In this document: positions 12,510 through 23,256 of the stretch, in pieces
Layout: every line of letters begins with the position of its first letter
How positions within the stretch are numbered: the stretch's first letter is position 1
DNA from: Symsagittifera roscoffensis
Lineage: Eukaryota; Xenacoelomorpha; Acoela; Convolutidae
DNA length: 64,000 nucleotides
Reading direction: 5' to 3'
Assembly (NCBI RefSeq): GCF_963678635.1
Contig: NC_087063.1
Location: 42,112,759 to 42,176,758, forward strand
The notes under the pieces: generated by a model
What the model was told of the DNA's origin: nothing
The model's input: the letters and a program-made list of their open reading frames with translations, nothing else
Databases searched by the model: none
Made by a program: the position numbers and the translations under genes

Positions 12510-15000
12510 TCCTCCACCCCTAAACAAGGAAGAACGGGAGCGAGCTTTACGGTCGGGCGGGTCAGTTCACTCGTAACGGTCTTTATGTCGGCGGATCTCG
12601 CGCATCTGTCCTTGCCATAGTGCAGTTTTAGGATACGTGCGAGTGGATAATGTCCACGTGGAGTGTCAGGCTCTATGACCCAAACCAGTTCGCCGGCTTT
12701 CAACTTAACGTTTGACTGGTTGTGCCATTTTGCCCTCTTATTGAGGAAAGGAACCTATTCCCGCATCCACCGTGTCCATATTGCGTTAGCGTATGATTGC
12801 GCTCTGGCTAACCGCTTTTTATGGTCGAAGTTTTCTTCGAAACTTAGCGACGGAAAACTCGCTGTGTGTTGACCAAGGATAAAATGATTCGGGGTCAACG
12901 TCTCTAGATCTAGCGGATTGGAACTAACGGTTGTTATCGGTCTAGCGTTAAATGATTGCTCAACAAGGCACAGCGTGGTTCTTAGAACTTCTTCAGTTAC
13001 TCTTCTGTTGCCTAGGATGTCATACAAAACGCGCTTGACACTCCGGACTAATCGCTCCCAAGAGCCACCATGGTGCGGTGCGCTGGGTGGATTGAATTTC
13101 TACTTGATCCCTTTCTGAACAAAAACAGCAAGTGCGAGCTTGTTCCAACTCTCAACGCAAGCTAAGGGCTCTTTCTGAGCGCCAACAACGTTAGTGCCGT
13201 TGTCAGACATGATGGTAGTCGGAGTACCGCAAAATGCAATAAACCTCTTCACGCCCATCACACAAGAGCTTGTGTCGAGCAAGGGGACCACTTCAATGTG
13301 CACCGCTCTAGTGGTGAGACAGGTGAACAAAAAACCCCACCTCTTTTCCGTACTTCTCCGGATTGGAACTAGGAACGGCCCAAAGTAGTCGACACCTGCG
13401 TTAGAAAAAGGAGGTTGCTTGTAACCCAGCCTTTCAATGGGCAGATCAGCCATAATATGAGTTACGGTTTGCGCTTTGCGTTTTCGGCACGCAACGCAAG
13501 TATTTTCTATGTTTCGCAGCAACCATCGCAAATTTAACACAACGTATTTCAAATTAACCACCGCACGCATGTAATCCAAGCCTTGATGGAAATTCCTAAC
13601 GTGCAAGTGTTTAACCAAAAACCAAACAACCGCGTGACGTGCATCAAGTATAATCGGATGCTTACTAACGAAATCGGAATTAACCAAGTGGCTGATGCGC
13701 CCAGTCGAGCGAAGGATGTCAGTTGGTCCAATGAACGGCGAATACTTGGTGATCCGACTATTCCTCGTGATAACTTTACCGGATCTTAGTAGTTTTAGCT
13801 CAATAGGGAATGTCTTACCCTGGGACAGGTTAATGAGCTTCTGTTCAGCAATATCCATTTCACACGGGTCTGTAATTTCTAATATACTCGACGGAAATAT
13901 TTATGGGATGGCAGCCATCTTAACAAAAATGCTACTGTGCGTTTGTATTTTACAATTGAATTGAATTCCTCCCATTTTCCGAAGGGAAGATTTTTCTCTG
14001 TCAAAACATTGACGACAAAATTTGACGAATTTTCTAGACAAATATGTCGATATCACATGATGGTCCTTTGAGTCTTATTTTATCAATAACACTTGTATCG
14101 GGCTTGAACGGCCAATCAGTCGTTCTCAGTATACTAGGGCCATTAACCCAGCTGCTTTCCTTGAGGGCTTCCAAAGAAATCTCTCGTGTACCGGTATCAG
14201 CTGGATTATCATCGCTAATTATGTGATGCTACTGATCAGTGGTGGTAGACTCCAGAAACTTACCAGTGCGATTACCAACAAAAACGGGTAGTTTATTACA
14301 AGAGTTAAGCCTTGAAAAACAGTGGTACTATCTGTCCACATGAAAATATCCGTAACTTTGAAAGTAAGACTTTTCAAAATTTCTTCTTTCAAGCGGGTTG
14401 CAAGAAGAGCCGCTTGAAGCTCTAACTTTGGAATAGAAAGCGCTTTCGGCGGCGCGACGCGGGCTTTGCCAAACGGAAAGACTAATTCGGTCTGATGCGA
14501 GCTAGCAAGTCGCGCACGAAGGAAAGCGACGGCACAGAAAACATCCTGCGAACTATCACCGAACATGTGAAGTTCTATTTGGTCGAATGGTTCAGTGAAA
14601 TAGCTGCGAGGTTTTGTCAGAGAACCTAACAAATGAAGACCTGAGTGCCACTCAAGGAATTGCTTTTTGATTTCCTGTGGGAGATCATCGTCCCATTTTG
14701 ACCGCTGATTCGCCAGATATCTTTTAATAGAAGGCGAGCCTTCACGGTATACGGAGATCCGGGCCAACCAACAAAGATTTGTTCAAGGAAGCGCCATGAC
14801 ACTTCGATGCCCCATTGAGGACTCGGCGCACCTTACCGGGTTTATTCGGGTTCAACACCGGGTGATGCGAGAGATACCACTCACGATCGGCTCGTGATTT
14901 GGGATCGTGTGCCGTAACGGTTATGACAAATCCTTTTTGTATATCTTCTCTAATTGTTTCGGCGTACTTCTCACGGAGCGACGGATTCTTGTCTAGCCTC
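12510..15000 (-). mobile_element. BEL/Pao pol region: RT/RNase H side and integrase (fossil part)
   Basis: In element order, sequence typical of the BEL RT N-terminal part (LSHHPVLNPNKPGKVRRV) comes first. It is followed by the A17-like/RNase H side near 14.2-14.8 kb. The integrase lies at 13.1-13.9 kb, with an HHCC-type start region, VDYFGPF, the RAVHIEVV strand and SDNGTN. Then comes the BEL C-terminal domain with LTPNHFILG near 12.9 kb. It is part of a broken element, so no working polyprotein is claimed. Confidence 0.85.
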
Positions 15001-15002
15001 TT

Positions 15003-16200
15003 TTACAAAGACTTTAATTGAGCTAAGGAGGATAAATAGTTATTAGATAAAGTAATTTCTTTATCGTTCCAAAGCATTGGTACAATGTAACTCTCACCAT
15101 CGTGAAAGGTGTCATTTTTCATTACAGACAAAGCGGGTTTGTCGGCGGCGGAACGGGCATCTACCTGCTTGAAGGCTCCATATGACTCCAACTCATACCA
15201 AGTTTAATTTGGTCCGCAAGAGACATGTCTTCGACAACACACTTAAAGCAAGACGAGTTCGACTTAAAGGACGGCGGTAACGGACCACTTAAAACCAAAC
15301 GTATCGGAAGGCGTACGGCGCACGGTGAAATAGAGTCCTCCCCCAGAAGGTACTCAACGAGTCTTATGGCATGGTAGAAATCCTGTCCAATAATTATTTC
15401 GACTTCCTCATACTTATAATGTTTAGGTTTAATGGGAGCCAACAGCGGGTATTTTTCCTGTAATTCAGGAATACTTATGCTATCCGACTCAATGCGAATA
15501 TGATTCTTAACATAAGCTTGAAAAGAAAACGAAAAGTCACTATTATTCGTTTCGGCGGAAACTTGAAAACTTACTTGATGAGTTTTCATCATGCTCGTGG
15601 AATTGAATCCATTTATGGTGAGGTTAACGGGAGTGCCAACCAAATGGAGGCGTTTTACGAGATCGGCGGATATCCATGAGTGCGTGGAAGCACTATCGCA
15701 AAGAGCTAGGGCATTATTAATCGTCGCATCCGAAGAGACGGCAAGTGATGCAACTGGCAGGAGGCCTTTAGTTGACTCCTGGCTATGAATATTGCCGACG
15801 GCAGCGTTAATCGATACATGTTTAGTGTTTGCGTTACCTGACGCCGGGGAACTTTTAGTATCCTTAGGAGAAAAAATTTTCTCAGCTCCATGTAAGAGCA
15901 CGTTGTGCGTGCTTTCACAGTCTGGCTTGGGGCACTTTCTGGCCTTGCTACAATTACGAAAACTGTGATTGCTCTGTAAACACGCAAAGCAAATCTTTTG
16001 TTCGGCTACATGTTTTTCTCGCTGCGTAGCGTTTGTTTCTTTGAATACGGCGCAATTCCAAAGAGCGTGTTGACCTTTACATAGAGAACATGGAGGGAAG
16101 TTTGGTTTTTCCTTAGTCTTATCACTTACTTTTGCATTACTAGCAAACACTTTCGTACCTACTTTTTGCTTCACTGGTTCTTCAGACTTAATTTTAGAAT
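15003..16200 (-). mobile_element. BEL/Pao zinc-knuckle and aspartic protease region (fossil part)
   Basis: The minus strand shows the BEL-type Cys/His run (CSLCKGQHALWNC, then CFACLQSNHSFRNC, then a CPKPDC...H motif). It is followed by an aspartic protease whose active-site strand reads ALCDSASTHSWIS and by the downstream IIGQDFY strand. This arrangement is characteristic of BEL/Pao polyproteins (DUF1758-type protease). Confidence 0.85.
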
Positions 16201-18446
16201 TAATTGTTTTTAGCCTCTCATGACAATCCGCTTTTTTTAAGCCATTCGTTGTAATCTAGCGGAGTTGGTCGCTGCCACTGACGTCTTACGGTTTGCATTG
16301 ACCATGCTTCCTTAAGGTTTGGAGGCAGCTTACTCACAGCCTGATTTAGTTGGTTAACACTTTTCAGGTCATCGTTAAAAGATAGAGACTTGAATACGGC
16401 AACAAATCCAGAAATTGTAGAGGAAAAGCCAATTACATTTTCCGAGTTATGCATTTTCAGCGGCGGAAAATTACTCAATTTTTTTTAGATGAGCCCCTAC
16501 TACAGCATGCGGCTGCCCAAACTTTCTTTGAAGAGTTGCTAATGCGTCTTTATATAGTACTCCGCTATAGCTATACTCAGCAATTGCGGATTGTGCTTTA
16601 CCCACTACGAGCGTTTTCAGATAGGTAAGCTTTTCATCGTCCCTGAGTCTGGCTGAATTGACCGCCGATATGAACTGCTCAAACCACTCATGCCAATTAA
16701 GTAGGTTGCCATCGAACGGGGTCAGCTTCCACTCAGAGAGATAATCTTTTCGGCTATGCATGAGTATATTAACCAACTCTCGTGTCATAAGCGGACAATC
16801 GACGTCTGCACCAGGTGAATTACCGGGAGTCGGCGCTGTAAAACTCGAAGAATTACCGTGATAATCAGGAACGAACGGTTGATTAGCATGTGAAACGTTT
16901 TTAGGCTGCGCAAAGAACACAGTCCCTCCACTCGTATACAGAACGCAATTATTCGGAGGAACAATTGGAATTACTGCGGAAAAAACAGTTGTCGAAAGAA
17001 CGTAGTGTTGTTGAGCTGACATTAAAGGGGCAGCAACAGCTGGTCTCCACAAATTACTATAAGGATTATAGTGGTCACTTGAAAAGTTATAACTACTAAC
17101 GGGAACACCCATATGTTGTTGTGATGGGATTAAAGGTGCTTGGTAGACAGTTACTACTGATCCTGTAGTTTGATGACTTAAAGAAACCTGATTAGTTGTT
17201 ATTGATGCAGGAACGAACGGTGCTACACCAGAAGGAACGTCTGCAGATGTTGTCGGAGCAAAATTGTTTTCAGAAGTTACCGGGACTACTGACCCTGTGT
17301 TTGGATTACCTAGCACTGGATGAGTCTACAAAAATTTTGCTGAGGCAAATTACTAGAAACAGGTTGAATGACCTGCTGTAAGCCTAATGAATTGTTAACA
17401 GAAATCTGCGATTGGACCAAATTCAACAAATTATGTCGTTGTCCGTAAATGTGGTTACTGAAACACAATCCGGGATCACTAGAAGCTGCCTTGACATTAT
17501 TCACTCCTGTAAAACTTGATGAGACCATGTAAATTGTTGATGCAGGATAAGTTTCCTCAGGAGCTGTCGAACGAACGTGCTGCTCTTGATTGGAAACTAA
17601 AACAGAGTCAGGCTAATTGTGGTCAACAGATTCGACCCAGTGACGCGTACGATCCTTTTCGTCTATTGTTAATTGTGGAGAAATTCGAATTAAACCACTT
17701 TCCTCAGCATTCTCGCTGATTTCCGACAACTCATCTTCTAACTCAAGCCCTTTCAACTCAATTTCTGCCAGTTTTTTCCTGTGTTCTTCAGCCAATTCTT
17801 CCAAGTTTAAACCGCTTTGTTGTTCTAAAAAATATTGTTTCATCTTGTTTTGTTGCTTTTTCAGTCTTAATGACACCTTTGCCTGCCCCTCAAATTCCTC
17901 CTGTTGTTTCTTTAAAATAATTAAATCGCGCTTTTTCTCAGAAAGTGTTTTCGTCGGAGCGGCGGTACAACGACTAGATTTCTGAGAACCCGATTGCTGT
18001 TGTCGGCTGCTTCGGTATGACAACTTAGAGCGGGTATCTGTTTTATGCGACTGGGGTTTTTCACTTTTTCCAGAATGATGAGAAATTTTTGAGCGGCTAT
18101 CTATGTTGTCCGGCTCTGTTACTGCCTCAAAACTTGTTTTATATGTGATAGCTTCCTGATAAACTTTATCGTTGCTTTGAGTCAATTTATGAAGCCACAT
18201 ATCCTGTGCCGGTATCAAGTCGTCGGGTTTGGCACTTTTTGCAGCCATATCAGTCAACTCATTATTTACCTCGACCGCTTGTTCTATATAGTTCCTACGT
18301 TTTTCAAAATAGGTATCAATTTTTGAGCAACGACTCTGACTGTCTATGTATTCTAAAATTTTTTCAAGGCATTTATAAAGTTCCTTTTCGAGATTGCTAC
18401 GTTTCTCAAACATCTTCTTAATCTTCTTCTGAAACTTAACTTCCAT
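16201..18446 (-). mobile_element. BEL/Pao Gag region (fossil part)
   Basis: In element order, a highly charged Lys/Glu-rich coiled-coil section (about 17.6-18.45 kb) is followed by a Ser/Thr/Pro/Gln-rich linker. Next comes the conserved BEL capsid-like domain (LTPFDGNLLNWHEWFEQF, AKSAI-type helix, LQRKFGQPHAV) near 16.4-16.75 kb. The W-x-x-F motif and its surroundings match DUF1759. It is broken together with the rest of the element. Confidence 0.8.
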
Positions 18447-18457
18447 GCTTAATAATT

Positions 18458-19051
18458 TCAGAAATAAACGACTCTAAGTCTATTGTGAATCGCCCTACGA
18501 TTTTTAGGCGACAAGCGGTTCCGCTTTTTCTTAGCTTTCAGGTCAGCACTGTATCGTCTAAGTAACAACAGAGTCTTCAACTCAAGGGAAGGGGGCTGGT
18601 GCAGCTCTTTATACTTTTCGATAAGTATTTGGTCTTTTGCCTTACGCTTTGAGATAAAATCCTCAACTATGTTAAGAACGAGAATACCTGTCTTTTTCAA
18701 CTCTTTTTCTATATTGTCCGTACTGTTGCGGCGACAGTAGACAATAGCGGTAATATTCTCCTTGTAACTCAAAAGAAGGCTCTTAAGTTGGTCAGTACTC
18801 AAACTACGGTTGTTGTTACAGCGGTGCTTACTAATAGAGTTATTTATTGCGTCGTGCCAAATAATTAGATCTTTCCGATTCGACAAAAAATGGTGCAGAT
18901 AGTATTGGATAGTTTTCTTCGAGTCCCTGGCGTTAAAGTTAAAGCTTAAACCGGGCTTTGTAAAACAAGTCTCTTTCACGCGCTTTTGAGACGGTGCGGA
19001 TAGTTTACGGAGCGCGTGATCCAAGGAACTAGCTCCTAGAATGAATAGCAT
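18458..19051 (-). CDS. Extra open frame in the BEL/Pao leader, SGNH-like start
   Basis: A 197-codon open frame lies upstream of Gag in the element's own orientation and ends about 12 bp before the first Gag-like frame. The first residues, MLFILGASSL, resemble block I of SGNH/GDSL-type proteins (hydrophobic strand, then G-x-S-x). A second hydrophobic strand leads into IIWHDAINNSISKH (about residues 63-76), and a third, ITAIVYCRRNST, follows. The tail is Lys/Arg-rich (KAKKKRNRLSPKNRR). BEL/Pao elements do not usually carry this gene, so it is an accessory frame or captured sequence. The SGNH suggestion is mine and rests on motif shape only. The reading frame looks whole, while the element as a whole is broken. 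Confidence 0.6.
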   Translation of the reverse strand: MLFILGASSLDHALRKLSAPSQKRVKETCFTKPGLSFNFNARDSKKTIQYYLHHFLSNRKDLIIWHDAINNSISKHRCNNNRSLSTDQLKSLLLSYKENITAIVYCRRNSTDNIEKELKKTGILVLNIVEDFISKRKAKDQILIEKYKELHQPPSLELKTLLLLRRYSADLKAKKKRNRLSPKNRRAIHNRLRVVYF

Positions 19052-19090
19052 ACACTTAAGAGACCTATGCGACGGCTACGTTACGCTTAA

Positions 19091-19410
19091 GTACCAATGG
19101 GGTGGGAAAATTAAGTAGGTCGGTTGAACTCCAACAACGCACACGGAGTAAGCCTGAGGATGAAAGAATTCAACTTAACTCACTTATTATCACCGTACCT
19201 GACCACTTAACATTAGTGTCGCGCAACGAAGTCAATAATCAGACGAGCTGAAACGGCTTAGATTTATTTGAGGCGAACTGGCTTTCAGTTTCACCATTGG
19301 TGGGTGGGGGATCAGGCAAATTGGTTAAGTTCCAACAACACACGCGGAAAAAAACCTGAGGATGAAAAAACTCAACTTAATTTGCCTGATATTTCGCTAC
19401 CAGACAACTT
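19091..19410. repeat. Two-copy direct repeat in the BEL leader
   Basis: Two diverged copies of about 120 bp lie about 200 bp apart (from about 19091 and about 19290). Both contain a run of GGTGGG, then TCCAACAAC, CCTGAGGATGAAA and CTCAACTTAA or TTCAACTTAA in the same order. They lie between the extra open frame and the leader minisatellite. Confidence 0.7.
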
Positions 19411-19990
19411 ACCATAAGGTTTTACCATAAGGTTTATTTGGTTGGTGTCATGTTACAGCACTGTTTCGCAGAATTCTGGGGACGTTTTGAGGAATTTTTG
19501 GCAATTTTTTACTTTTTTACCAACATTTTTTGGAAAATTTTGGTCAGCAGGTTCGAGTCGTAAACCAACCCAAAAAAAACTAGTCCAGTACCTCTTGTCT
19601 ATGATCCGATTTCACAGATTAAAATTCCGTTCACAAATATCCAAAAACTTTTGGTATCGAGAAAAAAAAATGTCAATCAAATTGTCTAAGTACCGATTGT
19701 AAGTTATTTCAGTTCAACGGAACTTTCCCAAAGTTTTGGCTTGAGAAAAATTTCCGATTGCTAGCTTGCGGAAAAAATTCCAATATGTAAGACAGCGTAT
19801 AAAATTTTATAGCACAAATGGAAAGTTTTAGAAGTTTTTGAAACTTCTTTTTGTTTTAAATTGGAGATTCACCGGGAAAAAATCCAAAACTTCGGGTGTC
19901 GAGAAAAACACAGCTCCACTTTGACCAAAAGTCAACAATCAGGACACCTGAACAGGCTTCTCTTCCGCTAGTCAGTCTACTCTTTCGTCC
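19411..19990. other. BEL leader, no frame supported
   Basis: AT-rich leader sequence between the 19.1-19.4 kb duplication and the TTTCGGCC minisatellite. Open frames on either strand here are short and low in complexity, and I see no signature. Confidence 0.4.
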
Positions 19991-19999
19991 GTCTGTTAT

Positions 20000-20520
20000 G
20001 TCGTCTGTCGGCTCTTTTGGCCAATCGCCCACATTCGGCAAGTAAACTCTGTGACGAGTTTCGGCAAATTCGGTACTCTGACGACTTTCGGCTAAACCGC
20101 ACAAAATGACAATTTTCGGCCAGCTGAACAATTTTCGTCCACTTAGACACTTTTCGGCCAAACGCCCACTTTCGGCCAATTAGAGACTTTTCGGCCAAAC
20201 GCTCACTTTCGGTCAACTGGTAGCTGATGTTTTCGTATTTTCGGCCAAACTTTCACTTTCGGCCAAACGTTCACTTTCGGCCAAACGCCCACTTTCGGCC
20301 AACTGGTAGCTGCTCACTATGACGACTGTCGGCCAAATGGGTACGCTATGCTAACTTTCGGCTAAACGCCCACTTTCGGCCAAACGCCCACTTTCGGCCA
20401 ACTGGTAGCTGCTCACTATGACGACTGTCGGCCAACTGGGTACGCTATGCTAGCTTTCGGCCAAATGCCCACTTTCGGCCAACTGCACTCTGTTTGGGCC
20501 AACTGCTTTCTGTTTGGTCC
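20000..20520. repeat. TTTCGGCC minisatellite with a higher-order unit in the BEL leader
   Basis: A short unit of about 14-16 bp (CTTTCGGCCAAACGCCCA and variants) is repeated many times between the 5' LTR and the coding part. A higher-order block of about 110 bp is present twice near 20.28-20.48 kb, including GGTAGCTGCTCACTATGACG and GGGTACGCTATGCTA. On the element's sense strand it reads TTGGCCGAAAG. It is richer in GC than its surroundings. Confidence 0.9.
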
Positions 20521-20538
20521 AACTGCTTTCTAACTGCT

Positions 20539-20559
20539 GTCCCTTTTGGGGCGCCAAAA
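20539..20559 (-). promoter_or_regulatory. Primer binding site of the BEL/Pao element, Lys type
   Basis: Directly inside the 5' LTR the minus strand reads TGGCGCCCCAAAAGGGAC. It matches the tRNA-Lys primer site known from lentiviruses (TGGCGCCCGAACAGGGAC) at 16 of 18 positions. Its position a few bases from the LTR end is as expected. Confidence 0.8.
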
Positions 20560-21020
20560 TGTGCGCCTAATCTCTGTAAATCAAAAATATGAAGTCGAAT
20601 GTTTGAATTTAACGAGAGAATTTATCGGCAAAAACTTATCGTCATTTCGGTCGAGTATAACATCATAACTTCAATAATACTCATCACCAATTCACAGCTT
20701 CAATAACAAATTGGCGCAAGCTAGCCACAAGAACCGGTCGGTAATGTCCTTGAGACAAATTGCTCTTTTTTAGCGGTCAGCCTTAATCAAAGCTGAACCG
20801 AATTAGAATAAAAAAACATAAAAAATAGGATATAACCCCCTTTTTAGTAGATTAATTTATGGGCAGGTGGGGGACTCGACCCTACATCAACTGTCGGTAC
20901 GTTAGTTTAGGCCACTCGGCCAACTGTGCTTATATTATATGCATTTATACTCTTGTTATATATTTTTGTTTATGTGCATTTACATGCATTTGTACTCTCG
21001 CTTACGTTTGCGCTGCAACA
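20560..21020 (-). repeat. 5' LTR of the BEL/Pao element
   Basis: 461 bp, reading TGTTGCAGCGC...GGCGCACA on the minus strand. It is a direct repeat of 12048-12509, with several percent divergence by eye. The outer flank GCGGG repeats the flank of the other LTR. Confidence 0.95.
20862..20931 (-). other. tRNA-like sequence inside the 5' LTR
   Basis: This is the counterpart of 12351-12420. The A-box-like part here is TGGCCGAGTGG, which fits the Pol III consensus fully. The B-box-like part is GGTCGAGTCC, slightly decayed. Between the two LTRs each box is therefore preserved in at least one copy. Confidence 0.6.
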
Positions 21021-21572
21021 GCGGGGGGACGCCTCTGAGAGACAATCAATCCAACGGATACATCACACAAACCGCCTATCGAAACTCCTAGGGATGAACA
21101 ACAAGATTTGACAAAACTACCAAAACACGATAACACAGCTTTCAATAAATCCACTGCGTTTTCACTAAAAATAGATTTGGCTCAAATTGGACCCCTTCCT
21201 GATTTGACAGCCAAATTCCAACGGAACTTGATTGACTTTTGCCAGGAAATTGAATCTTATTCATTTATGCAAATAGAAATCCAGTCAGCAGCATTAGAGT
21301 GCTAAAAATTAAATATGTTTGTTGTTTATAACGTATGCTTTCAACACACACCCCGCTTTTAAAAAAAAATAATTTTACACCGTCGGATTTAGATAAAATT
21401 TCAAACATTCAGTATTCACAATCTTTTACCTAAGTACTGTTAATGTGCCAATTTCTACAGTTTGTTATGCTTTATATTTTGTTCCTCGTTTTTGCCTGAG
21501 AGAAGCGAATATTTGTAGTTATTTGTATTTACAATTCTTCCTTGAAAAATTGTTCTCACCATGGGAAGTCTT
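21021..21572 (+). mobile_element. Internal remnant of the older LTR element, right part
   Basis: The sequence continues the host fossil after the BEL insertion. A frame of about 65 codons ending at 21305 (containing IGPLPDLTAKFQRNLIDF) has plausible composition, but I cannot assign it. The remaining 260 bp up to the right LTR holds nothing recognisable. Confidence 0.4.
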
Positions 21573-22299
21573 ATGAGCTGATTTTATATCATTCTTTAAA
21601 TTAGTCTTTTAATGGATCTTAGTCTGACTTTCAATCTAGTCCAACCCTTTCGGAGTGATCTTGCTCACTATTTATCCAATGTTTGAATGATTCGGTATTT
21701 CACTTATTGTTCCGACTTTCGATACGAAAGTAACGGAATATTTGTGCTCGGGGTGGGTTTTTTTTTCTTCAGACAAATTTCGACTTTTTAACTAGCTATT
21801 TTTGACGGAATTTTTTTATATCATTCGAAAGCTATTGTTGTCTTGAGCTTAAATTTGAAAAGATATTTCACCTGTGATCAATTTTCGTGATGTTATGAGG
21901 GTTTAAAGATTGCCATTTTGGCCATTTTGACCAATTTGGAACAATTAACGCGCGATATAACTCGCGCTATTAACGCGTAAGCGGAGATTTAATCCGTCTT
22001 AGAAATCGTTCCAAATTAGTTGGAAGAAGCTTATTTGCCATAATTGATTTGTTACAAGGAGCGAAATCTATCCTTTTGTACTTTAAATGGCGTAGGGGGA
22101 TGATTTTCATAATAAAAAATTTCAAATTTTAGAAAAAAAATTTTCATTTTTTTAACATTTTTTTATAGGTTATTACTGCTCCTTAAACATTAAAAGGCAG
22201 TCGGAACATTCAGGGCTTCGCCCTGATACGAGCAGTCTTGGTGAAGCTTATTCTTATTCTTTTAAAAAGATTTAGCTTTAGCATAAGATTACTTTATCA
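21573..22299 (+). repeat. Right LTR of the older element, interrupted by a HINE-like repeat
   Basis: 21573-21707 and 22241-22299 together correspond to 9532-9732. Shared blocks include ATATCATTC, AATTAGTCTTTT and GATTTAGCTTTAGCATAAG. The intervening 533 bp is a complete Helentron-associated repeat. The HINE-like insertion is therefore younger than the LTR element. Confidence 0.55.
21708..22240 (+). mobile_element. HINE-like (Helentron-associated) element, full length
   Basis: It begins TGTTCCGACTTTCG and ends AGTCGGAAC, then hairpin CAGGGCTTCGCCCTG (22211-22225), then ATACGAGCAGTCTTG. GTTCCGACT near the start and AGTCGGAAC near the end are subterminal inverted repeats, and only the 3' end has the GC-rich hairpin. 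That asymmetric layout is typical of Helentron/Helitron2-derived non-autonomous elements. No protein is encoded. It lies inside the older LTR. Confidence 0.8.
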
Positions 22300-23059
22300 G
22301 TCAGAAAAAAAATGGTTTACTCAGTATCACATTATAAAATTGTACTGATTCGCTCTAGCCCACAACAAAAAAATAGAAAGCAGGGTAATATGGAGCATAA
22401 TCAAGTGGAAGGCAATTTGAGCAATTATGGAGTAATAATCAGGGATCAATTAACTCAAGTTGATATCATTAGCGCAACTTTTTTCAAGTTCATCCCACTC
22501 AACCCAAGAATGAAGATCATGCATAGCTCCAATTAAAATTTATGCAAAAAATTAAGCAAATAGTGTAGTCATTAATGAAAAAGAATTTAAAATTTTCAAC
22601 TTGAAAAAAATATATAGGTTAAATAAATGAACTCAATCATCATGCAATACAATTTGGTGCTAAGGACGTTTCCCCGTGAACAATTTTGATCACAGAATGG
22701 TCATTTTCAAAGAAAATTGGAAATATTGTTTACTAAGGTGTCAACTACTTCTTGTATATACCGCTTGCGATGTTACAAGATACATTCAAAACATTTTAAT
22801 AACATTTGTTTTTTCGAAAACTTTTCAGATTACTTTCAACTTATTGAGTGTTGGCTTTATTTTTGTTGGCTCTAATTCTGTTAGACCGAATTCTTTTTTT
22901 CAGACAATTTTTGACGTTTTTCAAAGCAATTGGTGGCAGTTGTCTTAACACAGTCTGGAAAAATGGATGAGTCTCAAAAAATGCTAGCGCTAAAAAAAAA
23001 GCTAGCTTGAAAAAAATGCTAGTTAGTCTCACAAAAAGCAAGCGTGAAGTGTAAGGCAG
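22300..23059. other. Non-coding stretch
   Basis: I see no gene. The 22312-22536 frame has no recognisable feature. A short repeated GCTAGC-containing patch lies near 22.98-23.03 kb. 22.86-22.93 kb weakly resembles the 5' part of HINE-like repeats. Confidence 0.4.
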
Positions 23060-23256
23060 TTTACATGCTCGTGACGAATTATCTCGCACTACAAAGTCGT
23101 TCCATTATTATACGATTCAAGTTTTGCCATTTAAAACTTGTAACTATCAGTTTAAAATTCATGGTAATTCAGTATTTCTTTAACTATTAACTATTCGAGA
23201 TCAATTAAAGAACAGTGGGACAATCAAGATTTTGCCCTGATACAGGCAGTACTGTT
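23060..23256 (+). mobile_element. HINE-like element, 3' part, decayed
   Basis: GCACTACAAAGTCGTTCC matches the internal part of other copies. The end, CAAGATTTTGCCCTGATACAGGCAGTACTG, retains the terminal order, but the hairpin has partly lost pairing. The 5' part is missing or unrecognisable. Confidence 0.6.

Larger units (their letters stand above)
12048..21020 (-). mobile_element. BEL/Pao LTR retrotransposon (fossil)
   Basis: A near-complete-length element of about 9.0 kb on the minus strand. It is bounded by 461-462-bp LTRs with TG...CA ends and flanked on both sides by GCGGG (12043-12047 and 21021-21025), a 5-bp target duplication as expected for BEL/Pao. In element order it has: 5' LTR (20560-21020), a Lys-type primer site, a repeat-rich leader, an extra open frame (18458-19051), a Gag region with coiled coil and a BEL-type DUF1759-like domain, two CX2C-type knuckles, an aspartic protease, RT/RNase H-side sequence, integrase with the BEL C-terminal domain, a purine tract and the 3' LTR. 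It is broken, with roughly ten breaks. The LTRs differ by several percent (by eye), so the insertion is not recent. It sits inside the older Ty3/Gypsy-like fossil. Confidence 0.93.
9532..22299 (+). mobile_element. Old LTR retroelement, Ty3/Gypsy-like (fossil), hosting later insertions
   Basis: Two related segments, about 9532-9732 and about 21573-22299 (the latter interrupted by a separate repeat), lie as direct repeats. They share AATTAGTCTTTT and TTTAGCTTTAGCAT and end in TTATCA, so I read them as LTRs. Inside the left one, between about 9.73 and 10.45 kb, the plus strand carries Gag-like wording typical of Ty3/Gypsy capsids, such as PWEDWSDLF and later a leucine-rich stretch ending in EALSAA. 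The element is badly broken (many breaks) and much of its pol part is not recognisable. A BEL/Pao element occupies 12048-21020 inside it. The family call rests on short signatures only. The relative order (this element first, then the BEL insertion) is firm if the LTR reading is right. Confidence 0.5.
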
